Shown here: one piece after another, positions 43,481 to 52,655 of the stretch
Position numbering within the stretch: the first letter of the stretch is position 1
Layout: every line of letters begins with the position of its first letter
NCBI RefSeq assembly: GCF_009650135.1
Contig: NZ_CP045871.1
Coordinates: 1,674,001 to 1,738,000 of the forward strand
Length of the DNA stretch: 64,000 nucleotides
Source: Litorivicinus lipolyticus
GTDB lineage: Bacteria; Pseudomonadota; Gammaproteobacteria; Pseudomonadales; Litorivicinaceae
Direction: 5' to 3'
Program-made: the position numbers and the translations under genes
Notes under the pieces: model-generated
Database searches by the model: none
What the model was told of the DNA's origin: nothing
The model's input: the letters and a program-made list of their open reading frames with translations, nothing else

Positions 43481-44023
43481 TCATCGCACTGCTTTTCTGA
43501 TTTGAGATAAATTAGGTAGTTTTAAATCCTTTTCCGAAAGCTGTGGACTTTCGATTGGCCACGGAATTCCAACTTCAGGATCATTCCATATGAGACCACC
43601 CTCATCTTCTGGAAAATAAAGGTCTGTGCATTTGTATTGAAAATCAGCAGTATCAGTTAATACGCAGAAGCCATGTGCATACCCAGGTGGAATCCATAAT
43701 TGGAGGTGATTTTCTGCACTCAATTCAACACCAACAAATTCACCAAACGTGTCTGAGTTTGGATCAACATCCACAGCAACATCATAAACTGTGCCTGAAC
43801 TACAGCTTACAAGTTTGCCTTGGGGACGGGTTTTCTGGAGGTGCAAGCCACGCAGAACGCCCTTTTGAGAACGCGAATGATTATCCTGCACAAATGGCAG
43901 CGTTAAACCAGCTTCTTTATATCTTTCAGCCTGAAAGGTTTCTTTAAAAAAACCTCGGTGATCGCCAAAGACTTTAGGCTCAATGATAAAAACACCAGGT
44001 AACTTTGTGTTAGTCACTTTCAT
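43481..44023 (-). CDS. rmlC: dTDP-4-dehydrorhamnose 3,5-epimerase
   Basis: A cupin epimerase of 180 residues. Diagnostic segments are [40 protein letters not shown] (with the catalytic His-Asp pair) and [20 protein letters not shown]. It converts dTDP-4-keto-6-deoxyglucose to the L-lyxo form. It overlaps the rmlA gene by four bases. Confidence 0.95.
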   Translation of the reverse strand: MKVTNTKLPGVFIIEPKVFGDHRGFFKETFQAERYKEAGLTLPFVQDNHSRSQKGVLRGLHLQKTRPQGKLVSCSSGTVYDVAVDVDPNSDTFGEFVGVELSAENHLQLWIPPGYAHGFCVLTDTADFQYKCTDLYFPEDEGGLIWNDPEVGIPWPIESPQLSEKDLKLPNLSQIRKAVR

Positions 44024-44898
44024 CGAAATGAAGCCTCTTCAGCAATCTGTAAAAGATACTGACCATACCCAGTTTTAGCTAAGGCTTCGCCCTGAGCAAT
44101 TAATTGCCCTTTACTCAACCAACCATTTCTAAAACCAATCTCTTCAAGGCAAGCAACTTTCAAGCCCTGTCGATGCTCAATGGTTTGCACGTATTGGCCA
44201 GCTTCCATTAAGGAATCATGTGTACCAGTGTCTAGCCATGCGAAACCACGCCCCATTAGGCTTACATTTAGCTCACCCAACTGAAGGTAGGCATTATTTA
44301 CATCTGTAATCTCAAGTTCACCTCGATGACTTGGTTTCACCGCTTTAGCAATTTTCACAACACGGTTGTCGTAAAAATAGAGACCTGTTACTGCGTAGTT
44401 GGATTTTGGTTCTGAGGGCTTCTCCTCGATTGAAATTGCTTTACCCGATTGGTCAAACTCGACCACACCGAAACGTTCAGGATCAGAAACGTGGTAGCCA
44501 AACACAGTGGCACCGGAAGAGCGTTGAGCCGCCTCTTTTAGCATTCCGCTAAAGCCGTAACCATAAAAGATGTTGTCACCCAATATCAGACAGACACTAT
44601 CATCACCGATAAACTCTTCACCAATGATAAAAGCTTGTGCTAGTCCATCAGGAGATGGCTGCTCTGCATACGATAAATTAATACCGAAATAACTACCGTC
44701 GCCCAGCAACTCTTGGAAACCAGGAAGATCATGGGGTGTTGATATAACAAGAATGTCTTTAATACCTGCTAGCATCAAAACTGAAAGCGGGTAATAGATC
44801 ATAGGCTTGTCGTAAATAGGAAGCATCTGCTTTGAAACGCCGCGTGTTATAGGGTGTAAACGTGTACCCGAACCACCTGCTAAGACTATACCTTTCAT
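44020..44898 (-). CDS. rmlA: Glucose-1-phosphate thymidylyltransferase
   Basis: The enzyme that activates glucose-1-phosphate with dTTP, 292 residues. The N-terminal signature [20 protein letters not shown] and [16 protein letters not shown] is clear. It supplies both the rhamnose branch and the 3-amino sugar branch. A relic of a second copy lies at 42205-42314. Family length is 285-295. Confidence 0.96.
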   Translation of the reverse strand: MKGIVLAGGSGTRLHPITRGVSKQMLPIYDKPMIYYPLSVLMLAGIKDILVISTPHDLPGFQELLGDGSYFGINLSYAEQPSPDGLAQAFIIGEEFIGDDSVCLILGDNIFYGYGFSGMLKEAAQRSSGATVFGYHVSDPERFGVVEFDQSGKAISIEEKPSEPKSNYAVTGLYFYDNRVVKIAKAVKPSHRGELEITDVNNAYLQLGELNVSLMGRGFAWLDTGTHDSLMEAGQYVQTIEHRQGLKVACLEEIGFRNGWLSKGQLIAQGEALAKTGYGQYLLQIAEEASFR

Positions 44899-44912
44899 AT
44901 TAAACCTCTCCG

Positions 44913-45971
44913 TTACTCACCGATGCGATCCAAACGATATTCACCGTCTAAAACCCGCTGCCACCAGATCTGGTTATCCAAATACCATTGAACTGTCTTA
45001 CGAAGACCCGATTCAAATGTTTCAACGGGCTTCCATCCTAGCTCTTGTGCAATCTTCGAAGCATCAATGGCATAACGCAGATCATGACCGGGACGGTCTT
45101 TGACATACGTAATCAAATCTTTATATGAACCCACACCGGCAGGTTTTTCTGGATGCAGTTCCTCTAATAACTCACAAAGAGTATTCACCACTTCAATGTT
45201 CTGCTTCTCATTGTGTCCACCGATATTGTAGGTAGAACCAATTTCTGCTGTTGTTGCAACGAGCACTAAAGCACGAGCATGGTCTTCAACATAGAGCCAA
45301 TCACGTATTTGATTACCTTTACCGTAAACAGGCAATGGTTTACCTGCTAGGGCATTCAAAATCATGTGTGGAATGAGTTTTTCAGGAAAATGATAAGGTC
45401 CATAGTTATTAGAACAGTTCGTCAAAACAACCGGCAAACCAAATGTTCGGTGCCATGCACGCACTAGGTGATCTGAACTTGCCTTTGATGCCGAGTATGG
45501 AGAGCTCGGCGCGTACGGAGTTGTCTCTGTAAACAGATCGTCAGTCCCTTCAAGATCGCCATACACCTCATCGGTTGAGATATGATGGAAACGGAATCCT
45601 GCCTTTTTGTCAGTCGAAAGCTGTAACCAGTATGCGCGAGCGGCTTCCAGCAAATGGTAAGTGCCCACAATATTGGTCTCAATAAAGTCCGCGGGACCCT
45701 CTATTGAGCGGTCCACATGGCTCTCGGCCGCCAGGTGCATAATGATATCAGGCTGAAACTCAGCCAACACTCTGTCGAGCTCGGTACGATCACAGATATC
45801 AGTCTGACTGAACTGATAGCGATCAGAATGTGCAACCGTTAAAAGGGACTCGATGTTGCCAGCATAGGTCAACTTGTCAAGATTGAGCACTTGGTGTTCA
45901 GTATCGTTAATCAGATGGCGCACAACAGCAGAGCCGATAAAACCGGCCCCACCTGTTACTAAGACATTCAC
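44913..45971 (-). CDS. rmlB: dTDP-glucose 4,6-dehydratase
   Basis: A short-chain dehydratase of 352 residues giving dTDP-4-keto-6-deoxyglucose, the branch point for rhamnose and the 3-amino sugar. [20 protein letters not shown] binds [14 protein letters not shown] and [11 protein letters not shown] are the catalytic signatures. First enzyme gene of the operon; its ATG adjoins the regulator gene's stop (one-base overlap). Confidence 0.96.
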   Translation of the reverse strand: MNVLVTGGAGFIGSAVVRHLINDTEHQVLNLDKLTYAGNIESLLTVAHSDRYQFSQTDICDRTELDRVLAEFQPDIIMHLAAESHVDRSIEGPADFIETNIVGTYHLLEAARAYWLQLSTDKKAGFRFHHISTDEVYGDLEGTDDLFTETTPYAPSSPYSASKASSDHLVRAWHRTFGLPVVLTNCSNNYGPYHFPEKLIPHMILNALAGKPLPVYGKGNQIRDWLYVEDHARALVLVATTAEIGSTYNIGGHNEKQNIEVVNTLCELLEELHPEKPAGVGSYKDLITYVKDRPGHDLRYAIDASKIAQELGWKPVETFESGLRKTVQWYLDNQIWWQRVLDGEYRLDRIGE

Positions 45972-46348
45972 TATTGATTCTCCAGTGTCGCTGTATCGGT
46001 ACTTTTCATTTCAGACTCAAGCTGTTCAATCTCTTTCAGCAGCTGCTCATACTCAGCCATTTTTCTTTTCAGAAATCGCGCTGTGATTTTTGCCTTTTCA
46101 GCCACTCCTTCTGCTGTAAGGAAGTAGGCATAGCCAATCTTGCGATCCGATTTGGCAAAGTTACCCAGCTTTACTAGCCCTCTATCCACCAGCGCTTTAA
46201 GGCAGTAATTCACTCCGCCAAGGCTGACATTTAGCTCGCTGGCGATTTGACGTTGGCTTGCTTCAGGGTTCTCTTCCAGTACTCGCATTACACGAAGCCG
46301 GAGCTCATCTTGAAACTTAATATCTTCTGAATTTTTTGGCTGTGGCAT
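45971..46348 (-). CDS. MarR-family EPS-associated transcriptional regulator
   Basis: A winged-helix protein of 125 residues from ATG 46348. A farther ATG at 46405 exists, but the ops element lies between the two, so the shorter form is preferred. Helix-turn-helix: [20 protein letters not shown], then [20 protein letters not shown]; the wing includes [10 protein letters not shown], and a coiled C-terminus ([19 protein letters not shown]) may dimerise. This type heads exopolysaccharide and O-antigen operons in many Gammaproteobacteria and probably controls the rml operon it leads. Confidence 0.85.
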   Translation of the reverse strand: MPQPKNSEDIKFQDELRLRVMRVLEENPEASQRQIASELNVSLGGVNYCLKALVDRGLVKLGNFAKSDRKIGYAYFLTAEGVAEKAKITARFLKRKMAEYEQLLKEIEQLESEMKSTDTATLENQ

Positions 46349-46360
46349 TTTTCTTTCAGG

Positions 46361-46390
46361 CACGCTACCGCACGGTGCGTCATTGCACCG
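46361..46390 (-). promoter_or_regulatory. ops element with upstream hairpin in the O-antigen operon leader
   Basis: On the minus strand, 46371-46361 reads GCGGTAGCGTG, one base short of the ops consensus GGCGGTAGCGTG (the preceding base is T instead of G). Immediately upstream is a perfect hairpin (CGGTGC, loop AATGAC, GCACCG; 46390-46373). In enterobacteria RfaH binds ops in the non-template strand, pauses RNA polymerase and stays on it. It lies in the leader of the regulator-rml operon, and an RfaH-like gene is 4 kb upstream. Confidence 0.75.
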
Positions 46391-46534
46391 GTACGAAAAG
46401 TTCATCTTGTGAACATTCTATCCTGATATTTATCCAGCGTCACCTCATTTATATTCTTTTTGAGACTTAAATGCATTTTGCTCTTTTGAGTTCGACGTTG
46501 ATCAATCTCGGTTTGTCTCTAATATGGGATGCCA

Positions 46535-47566
46535 TTATTCACTCTGGGTCGGCTCGTCCGAGTTTTCATTCAGCGCTTCTTCCATGCTCACTGTATTTAC
46601 CACCAATTCGAAATGGCTCAATATTTCTGGCTCATGCTTATCAACAAATGTTTTTACTGCCTCGTTCTCAAGCAGCTTGGTTAAGTAGCCTTTTGCCACC
46701 ATCAGGTTGAGCAAGTCAGAGCCATAGTTGGATTCAGCCTCTTTGTATTGGTCTTGCACCTGGTTCATCTCTTTTTCGAGCTTAACCATCTGTTCGATGG
46801 GGGCTGTTTTCTTCTCTTTGTCTTCGGGCTTTAAGTCGGCTCTTTGTTCTGGGGGTGTTGCCTTGAGCAGAGCTTCTGCATGTGCGACGGTTATGGAGCT
46901 ACTTGCAAGCATCAGCTCTACTGCCTCGACTTGCCGGGCAGACTTCATACACCTGAGGATGCGGGTGACATCAGGTGTAAATTGATGGTCTTGCAGCAAG
47001 TTGATGGCATCGGGGCAGATGCCTTGCAGAAGGTTAACGCGCCGGTTGATTGAGCTCAGGTTAACGTTGAATGCTCTGGCGAGGCGCTCCTTACTTACCC
47101 CGCGATCAATAGCACGCCTTAGCATGTAGTGCTCTTGCACCGTTGAGAGTCGGTTAATGCGATGGTTATAGGTGTAGGTTTCGTCGTCTCGGGCAAATAG
47201 ACAGGGGGCTTCATTGAGTCCGAGCTCTTTGAGTGCCAGGACACGGAGATGACCATCGAGCAGAAGATACTCCTTTTTCTGCTTATCAGTCTGCAATACT
47301 GAGAGGGGCTCAATCAGTCCAATCTCGTTAATGGATGAGACCACCTGCTTGTATTTGCGCGTGCTCATGAGGCCGTCGGGCAGTTTTTTGCTGGGTAACA
47401 GGCTCTCCAGGGGGATTTGGTAGGTCTCCATCTCAAATCCCAGTAGCGTGTTGAGCGGTGCTGTGCGCAGATCGTGCTGACCTGAGGTATCGTTTTGGAA
47501 AATACCTGGGTACATCTCAGAGAGCTTTTGGCTTTGGTTGTTTTGTGGTTGTGGAAGCGTATTCAT
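46535..47566 (-). CDS. ParB-like protein with RepB-type C-terminus, second copy
   Basis: A protein of 343 residues. The ParB/sulfiredoxin domain (LESLLPSKKLPDGLMSTRKY; EYLLLDGHLRVLALKELGL) is followed by a helix-turn-helix (DRGVSKERLARAFNVNLSSI) and a C-terminal helical region. The GERR motif that binds CTP in canonical ParB is here GHLR, so it may be a non-canonical member. It overlaps the first ParB-like gene by four bases. No ParA partner is present, which argues against normal partitioning; with the recombinase it may bind and organise recombination sites. Confidence 0.8.
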   Translation of the reverse strand: MNTLPQPQNNQSQKLSEMYPGIFQNDTSGQHDLRTAPLNTLLGFEMETYQIPLESLLPSKKLPDGLMSTRKYKQVVSSINEIGLIEPLSVLQTDKQKKEYLLLDGHLRVLALKELGLNEAPCLFARDDETYTYNHRINRLSTVQEHYMLRRAIDRGVSKERLARAFNVNLSSINRRVNLLQGICPDAINLLQDHQFTPDVTRILRCMKSARQVEAVELMLASSSITVAHAEALLKATPPEQRADLKPEDKEKKTAPIEQMVKLEKEMNQVQDQYKEAESNYGSDLLNLMVAKGYLTKLLENEAVKTFVDKHEPEILSHFELVVNTVSMEEALNENSDEPTQSE

Positions 47567-48528
47567 GCTGTCACTCCTTCTGTTGATTCAGAGTTGTCGC
47601 TGTTGGGATTTTCATCAGTTGTTGGAGCGATGTAGGTTTCGATTCGGTCAGCCAAGTACTTGGGCAAGGTATCTAGCCCCTCAGCCCTGAGCAGGTTAAC
47701 GAAGTGCTCGTCTGCAAAGAGTTTCTTTAAGCCCTGCACTACCAGCAGCAAGCGCTGATGCGCATGTTCGGCTTTAAGTACCATCTTGCGTTGGCGCTCT
47801 ACTTCTCGCTGATAGGTGCGTACCAGGCTGTAGCTGGATTTGGGCGGGCGCATTTGGTCCGAGTTAGGGGAGCCGGAGCCATGTGTGGTTCGCTTTTCGA
47901 TAAGGCGTTTGGCTTCGATGATCTGGCGCCCTTTCAGGTGCCCGTTTTCATAGGCCTCCTGGAGCATATCCCCGAGATTGGCCTCTTCACTCTCTGAGTT
48001 CTCATTGGCTCGGGCTATTTCGAGGGCGGTGGTGAGGGGGATAGCACCGCGCTGTACGCCTTCGATGAGCCGCTCTTCGCCCTTCTCCAACAGGAAGACG
48101 ATGTCTTTAACATATTTGGATGAAAGGCCCGTTTTCTCAATAATGATGTCGGCGCTGTAGCCGCGGTTTCTGAGCACTTCGATATCCGCCAGTATCTCAA
48201 GCGGTCTGTAGCCCCTTCGGGCTATATTTTCCGCTAGGCTCATGATGAAGGCGTCTTCATCGTTAACGTCGATTACCAGTGCGGGGATATGGGTTTCGCC
48301 CAGTATTCGAAAGGCATTCATACGCCCTTCGCCGCAGACTAACAGGTAGCTGGGCTCTTCCTCTCCTTCTGTGTGTCTCTCGGTAACGGTGATTGGTTTT
48401 TTCAGGCCAATGGTTCGGATGTTATCGACGATCTCTTCAAATACTTTCATGTTCCGATCGCGGGAGTTAAGGATCTCGATCTTATCGATCGGGACCAGTG
48501 TGACGGAGTCGGGTGTGCCGGTCATCAT
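47563..48528 (-). CDS. ParB-like protein, first copy
   Basis: A protein of 321 residues with a ParB/Spo0J-type N-domain: VPIDKIEILNSRDRNMKVFE, LLVCGEGRMNAFRILGE (GEGR instead of GERR) and SLAENIARRGYRPLE, then a helix-turn-helix (GYSADIIIEKTGLSSKYVKD). The C-terminus contains a coiled region (REVERQRKMVLKAEHAHQRL) and an acidic end. It lies between the recombinase and the second ParB gene. The motif deviations and lack of ParA suggest a specialised role with the recombinase. Starts at ATG 48528 after a GAGGAGG. Confidence 0.82.
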   Translation of the reverse strand: MMTGTPDSVTLVPIDKIEILNSRDRNMKVFEEIVDNIRTIGLKKPITVTERHTEGEEEPSYLLVCGEGRMNAFRILGETHIPALVIDVNDEDAFIMSLAENIARRGYRPLEILADIEVLRNRGYSADIIIEKTGLSSKYVKDIVFLLEKGEERLIEGVQRGAIPLTTALEIARANENSESEEANLGDMLQEAYENGHLKGRQIIEAKRLIEKRTTHGSGSPNSDQMRPPKSSYSLVRTYQREVERQRKMVLKAEHAHQRLLLVVQGLKKLFADEHFVNLLRAEGLDTLPKYLADRIETYIAPTTDENPNSDNSESTEGVTA

Positions 48529-48575
48529 AAGACCTCCTCGAGTTGTGTTTGGGTTGTCTGTTGGTGGTTAAACAT
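48525..48575 (-). CDS. Possible leader microORF before the ParB genes
   Basis: An ATG at 48575 with AAGGAGAA a few bases upstream opens a frame of 16 codons (Gln/Thr-rich) whose TGA overlaps the ATG of the first ParB gene. Such overlapping stop-start arrangement fits translational coupling. It is too short to judge by coding statistics, so confidence is low. Confidence 0.3.
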   Translation of the reverse strand: MFNHQQTTQTQLEEVL

Positions 48576-48620
48576 GTGGTTCTCCTTCTGCTTAGCTCTT
48601 TAGGGTTGGTTGGTGCTGTT

Positions 48621-50183
48621 CTAGGTTTGTAGCCTTTGAAGGCGCTGGCGTTCTGACATGCCGTAAAAGAAGCTGAGGTCATCAAACCGAAAGCACTCAA
48701 AGTCGGCGCTGTTGCGGTTGCTGACTCTTATTTCGTGATTAGGTAGATCGAGTTTGGGGAGCAGGTAGTAATCGAGCTCGTTTGTGTTTTCTGCATCCAG
48801 TCGCACCGCCACGGTGAGGTCTGGATTATGGGTGGCACTATCAAAGCGGATACGCCAGCGTTGCATACCTGCATTGGTGGTTTGGCAACGGGCTAATACC
48901 AGGCTGATGATCAGTTCATCATTCAGCATCAATAGATCGGTTTTAGGATCCCGTGTGACTTTGCCACCGAGCTCTGCGATGGTGGATTCGGTGCGTTCGA
49001 TGATCTCTGGGTGAAGTTGGCGCAGGCGCCGGTTGATCTCTATATGTTCGGTGCTGCGCTGGGTATGGAAGCCGACAAGTTCATAAGCCCTAGTAAGACT
49101 GCCAAAGCGAGAAACGAGTGTTGATGTATTGGGAAGGTTTTCCGCCTGGTTAATAACCATACCGTTGAGGTAGCCACACTCCTCATAGAGTGCTTTGAGA
49201 TGTTCCAGGATCTCGTCGTTGGTGTATTTGCGGCTACGCTCAGCCAGGCGCTCTTGTGCCTGCATAAAGGTATCAAGCGGCACGATGCCATCGAAGGCGC
49301 CCTCTTTTCGTATCCACATGGCAGGCGGATTGTTAACGTGTTTTCGTTTGAGTTTAAATGAGCGGCGGTTGTAGACATTGTTGCCGATGTATTTTTCATT
49401 GGTCAGCACTTGCCTGACAGTGCAGTAGGTCCATTCACGGTCTTTATCGGTTGGGATGGCTTGAGCATTCAGCCGCTTTGCGATTTCTCCTATTTGGAGG
49501 TCTTCATCAATTAGCCAGCTGTACATCTGGTTAACAACTTTGATTTCGTAATCGGGGCCGGGCATTAGAACAACGCGGTCGGTTTGCAGGCTTTTATGTT
49601 CACCGGCCTTGAGCACCCCTTTGGTTTCACCGCTTTGATCCACCAATACTCGACGTAGGCCATAACCCGCAGGGCCGCCTTGCCTGTAGCCTAGTTCGAT
49701 CAGTCGGCATTGGCCGGCAAATACCTTGGCCGAGAGCTCTCGGCTGTACTCCCCCGCCATCGCACGTTTAACGCCCTTAACGATAGTGGATACGGGTGAG
49801 CCGTCGTTCTCAAACTGTTCGGCCACGTAGGCCACGGCGATGCCCTTGCGCTTACAGATATATTCGTAATAAGCGGATTCATCTGCATCTTGGAAACGCC
49901 CCCAGCGACTGACGTCGTAGACCAAGATTAGATTGAAGTCAGTATTGTCAGTTTCAACATCGTTGATGAGTCGCTGGAGCGATGCACGCCCTCCAATGGA
50001 CAGACCACTTTTACCTTCATCGGCATAGGTTCGCACGATCTCGATATTGCGCCGCTCGGCGTACTCTTTGATTTTGTCAGCCTGGTTGTGGGTGGAGTAT
50101 TGCTGATGCTCCGTTGACATACGAACGTACTGAGCGGCTCTGAAAGCGGGTTGTTCTGTTTGAGTTTCCTTTTCTGTTGTCAT
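48621..50183 (-). CDS. Large serine recombinase
   Basis: A site-specific recombinase of 520 residues from ATG 50183. The resolvase domain has the catalytic Ser in QYVRMSTEHQQYSTHNQ and the conserved ADEGKSGLSIGGRASLQRLI, then YDVSRWGRF. The Recombinase domain (GYRQGGPAGYGLRRV; RLNAQAIPTDKDREW; RQVLTNEKYIGNNVYNRRSF) and a C-terminal region follow. Unlike phage integrases it has no clear coiled-coil Cys zinc cluster in the C-domain. It lies 28-75 bases after the RfaH-like gene and before the ParB genes, all in one direction. It could move this module or invert DNA in the locus. Confidence 0.9.
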   Translation of the reverse strand: MTTEKETQTEQPAFRAAQYVRMSTEHQQYSTHNQADKIKEYAERRNIEIVRTYADEGKSGLSIGGRASLQRLINDVETDNTDFNLILVYDVSRWGRFQDADESAYYEYICKRKGIAVAYVAEQFENDGSPVSTIVKGVKRAMAGEYSRELSAKVFAGQCRLIELGYRQGGPAGYGLRRVLVDQSGETKGVLKAGEHKSLQTDRVVLMPGPDYEIKVVNQMYSWLIDEDLQIGEIAKRLNAQAIPTDKDREWTYCTVRQVLTNEKYIGNNVYNRRSFKLKRKHVNNPPAMWIRKEGAFDGIVPLDTFMQAQERLAERSRKYTNDEILEHLKALYEECGYLNGMVINQAENLPNTSTLVSRFGSLTRAYELVGFHTQRSTEHIEINRRLRQLHPEIIERTESTIAELGGKVTRDPKTDLLMLNDELIISLVLARCQTTNAGMQRWRIRFDSATHNPDLTVAVRLDAENTNELDYYLLPKLDLPNHEIRVSNRNSADFECFRFDDLSFFYGMSERQRLQRLQT

Positions 50184-50258
50184 GGTAGATAAGCTCTTTC
50201 TAGCGGTTCTGCATGTTTGCTTCAAAGCCAAGGGACTAGCAAGTTAATAAGGCGAGGC

Positions 50259-51176
50259 CTACGCACGTTTGCGCACCTTGTCGCGATCGACTTTGACCGG
50301 CAGTTGCCGCAGCAGAAAATTGATTAAAATGATGACGCGATGCTCTGAGTCATCGGTGTAGAAAATGGCATCGAGGTCTTGGAAGGGGCCATCCAGAATC
50401 TGCACCCCATCGCCTTTTTTAAGAATGGGTTGTATTGGAGTGTCGCGCTCACGCTCCCTGAGCGAGTGGATCAACTGATCTTCTACGCGAGGATAGGTTT
50501 CGCCAAATTGCACCAACTTATCGACACCCCGAGTAGAGCGGATCGGCATCCAGTTGTTACCGCTCTCGCCTGTTTCCAAATGGATAAACAAGTAACGCGG
50601 GAACATCGCCTCAGTCTTAGTTCGCTTCCCGCTGCCTTTAGCTTCTATGGTGATTTTGGGGAGGTAGCAGGTGTAGCCCTGACGCTCGAGATTGGTGAGG
50701 GCAGTGGTTTCTTGCCGTGCTTTGGTGTGGATGAGGTACCAGGCTTTTGAACGAGATGGATTCGATTGGGCGTTCTGTGGCTCTTCTTGTTTCGCAGGCG
50801 TTTGCTGGGGAACTGGACGATTGAGCTGGGACTCTTCTGGCTTCCCGGCTTCCATTTGGAACTGAAGGCCTTCCACCTCTTTGAGTATCGGCGATTGCCT
50901 CAGGTCAAATTGATCACAGAGCGTTTTGAGTGCCGTCAGTGGTGAAGGCAGTTGCATCACCTGACTTATCACCACCGTCACTTCATGCTCCTCGATATGT
51001 GCGATCTCAGAAAGTGAATAGTGAATATCAAGCCCTTTCTGAACAATAGGCGGCCCGATTCCGCGCAGACGTAGAGCCTGAAGCTGACGGGTACTCATAC
51101 CCATTCGCGCAGCGGCCTGGCTGGCTGTTAGTCGATCTGGGTTAGGATCTTTAGGTGGCTGCGATGCGGTTTCCAT
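50259..51176 (-). CDS. RfaH-like antiterminator with N-terminal helix-turn-helix
   Basis: A protein of 305 residues. The C-terminal 170 residues are a NusG/RfaH paralogue: NGN domain (SKAWYLIHTKARQETTALTN; YTCYLPKITIEA; MFPRYLFIHL; WMPIRSTRGVDKLVQFGETY) and KOW region (KKGDGVQILDGPFQDLDAIF). The first 60 residues add a MerR-like helix-turn-helix (LTASQAAARMGMSTRQLQAL), with a Gln/Pro-rich linker between. It should load on RNA polymerase at the ops site in the rml leader and prevent early termination. Its own Shine-Dalgarno is in a hairpin (51181-51204). Confidence 0.85.
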   Translation of the reverse strand: METASQPPKDPNPDRLTASQAAARMGMSTRQLQALRLRGIGPPIVQKGLDIHYSLSEIAHIEEHEVTVVISQVMQLPSPLTALKTLCDQFDLRQSPILKEVEGLQFQMEAGKPEESQLNRPVPQQTPAKQEEPQNAQSNPSRSKAWYLIHTKARQETTALTNLERQGYTCYLPKITIEAKGSGKRTKTEAMFPRYLFIHLETGESGNNWMPIRSTRGVDKLVQFGETYPRVEDQLIHSLRERERDTPIQPILKKGDGVQILDGPFQDLDAIFYTDDSEHRVIILINFLLRQLPVKVDRDKVRKRA

Positions 51177-51180
51177 AAAC

Positions 51181-51204
51181 GCTCCAAGCTGGTTGGCTTG
51201 GAGC
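51181..51204 (-). promoter_or_regulatory. Shine-Dalgarno-sequestering hairpin of the RfaH-like gene
   Basis: On the minus strand the message reads GCTCCAAGC, loop CAACCA, GCTTGGAGC, then GTTT and ATG. The 9-base stem is perfect, and its 3' arm contains the GGAG that would serve as ribosome site five bases before ATG 51176. Closed, it blocks translation; it might also be a protein operator for the HTH domain. Confidence 0.6.
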
Positions 51205-51345
51205 TCATGGACGCTTCAGTGGGGGAGTTAAGTCAAGCTGAAAGAAGCTAATTATAATTTCGAAGATTAATGCGCAGAAAATACACAAGACTCGCAAGAC
51301 AAAATCGATGATAATTATATTTTTCAATACTTTGATTTCAAAACA

Positions 51346-52629
51346 ATGCTGTCAGCAATAAGAAAACACGACTTCACCATCTTACTTACTCTTTACTTCT
51401 TTTTATTGCCCATCGGAAAAACCTTATGGTACCCCTTGTTGGTGATGGCGATAATTGGCGGAGTGTTGTTTTATCAAGAGGTTAGAGTTTCCAGATCTTT
51501 TGAAGCGGGTACACGCTGGCTTCTGCTCGGTGGTTCTTTTGTATTTATTCCGGCACTTACTTCCCTTATAACCTCTGTCGATTTAGCCCGAACGAGTATA
51601 TTTTTAATCAGCTACCCGCTTTTCTACTTATCAGGTTATTTTCTTTACAAACGCCTAAGTCAGGGAGTCTCTATTACTCCTGCAGTAACGGGTATAACCC
51701 TCATTGTGATTGCGTGGGGCATATTATCAATATGGCAATATTTGGACCCAAACAATCCATTTGGCCCTGGCGGAATCCATAATCAGGGCATTCATACAAG
51801 AGATAACCAATTTGTTGATGGCGGGCTAATGCTGGGAGTCATATTAGGCTCTCTACTGGGGTTTCTCTGCTTTGCTATCTGGCAGAATGGCCACCGCGCA
51901 ATTTCGATTATGTTGGGCGTGTTCATTATCGGGCTAATCTTTATAAGCGGTACTCGTTCAGCTTGGTTATCTGCAATAGTTACGATATTTGCGATACCGG
52001 TTATTGCTCAAATAAAAGGACTAAAGCCATCTAAGAAAGCATTTTTCGGCCTAGTAGTTATCTGTTTATCAGTCATAGCTTCAGGCTACGCTCTTGTTCA
52101 GCTACCTGGGTTGAACGTTAAACTGAATCAAACATTTGTCTTCCTGAGCAACCCTACTCGTGCTGGCTTTAATGAGGCTTTAAGTGGCAGATTGAATATC
52201 TGGGAAGATGCCATTTCACTGGGAATGGAGCAACCAATTACGGGCTTCGGGGTTAATAACTATCGTTACGCCGTCCCTGAGCTGAGCATTATCAAAGGAA
52301 GGCAGTTTCTCTCTACAGAACAAAAAGATGACGGGGCTGTCCGTGCAAGAGGTGCTTCACATACCCACCAAATATTTATGGAAGCATTTTCAGGTGCTGG
52401 AACACTTGGAGTATTAGGGCTTGTTGGACTATTCATATTCTTAGGTAGAACCAGCATTAAAGTCGCTAAAGCTGGTTCCATTATTGCCGCGGGTGCTCTG
52501 GTCGCGCTTTGGGCCGGATTCTTCCCGCTCAACGCACATAACAATTTGTACGGAGGCTGGATGAGCGCGTGGTTTTGGGTGTGGATGGGTATTTCGGCAG
52601 GTTTAATCTTTCCAAAAGCCAAAAACTGA
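51346..52629 (+). CDS. waaL: O-antigen ligase / polymerase family protein, WaaL-like
   Basis: A membrane protein of 427 residues with about ten to twelve helices and the Wzy_C-type large periplasmic loop (RLNIWEDAISLGMEQPITGF; GVNNYRYAVPE) then RGASHTHQIFMEAFSGAGTL, where the invariant His of ligases lies. It joins finished O-chains to lipid A-core in the periplasm; a Wzy polymerase is the alternative. It is on the plus strand, separate from the main operon, with no clear ribosome site before the ATG. The 169-base region before it holds the hairpin of the divergent RfaH-like gene and AT-rich promoter-like DNA. Confidence 0.75.
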   Translation: MLSAIRKHDFTILLTLYFFLLPIGKTLWYPLLVMAIIGGVLFYQEVRVSRSFEAGTRWLLLGGSFVFIPALTSLITSVDLARTSIFLISYPLFYLSGYFLYKRLSQGVSITPAVTGITLIVIAWGILSIWQYLDPNNPFGPGGIHNQGIHTRDNQFVDGGLMLGVILGSLLGFLCFAIWQNGHRAISIMLGVFIIGLIFISGTRSAWLSAIVTIFAIPVIAQIKGLKPSKKAFFGLVVICLSVIASGYALVQLPGLNVKLNQTFVFLSNPTRAGFNEALSGRLNIWEDAISLGMEQPITGFGVNNYRYAVPELSIIKGRQFLSTEQKDDGAVRARGASHTHQIFMEAFSGAGTLGVLGLVGLFIFLGRTSIKVAKAGSIIAAGALVALWAGFFPLNAHNNLYGGWMSAWFWVWMGISAGLIFPKAKN

Positions 52630-52655
52630 ATACGTGCAAATGAAGCAATTATTCA

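Noticed and set aside
46349..46405. Longer N-terminus of the MarR regulator from ATG 46405
   Set aside because: It would translate the ops element and hairpin, and the added residues do not belong to the family.
46535..48528. Plasmid partition locus parAB
   Set aside because: No ParA-type ATPase and no replication initiator are near, and the ParB motifs deviate; linkage is to the serine recombinase.
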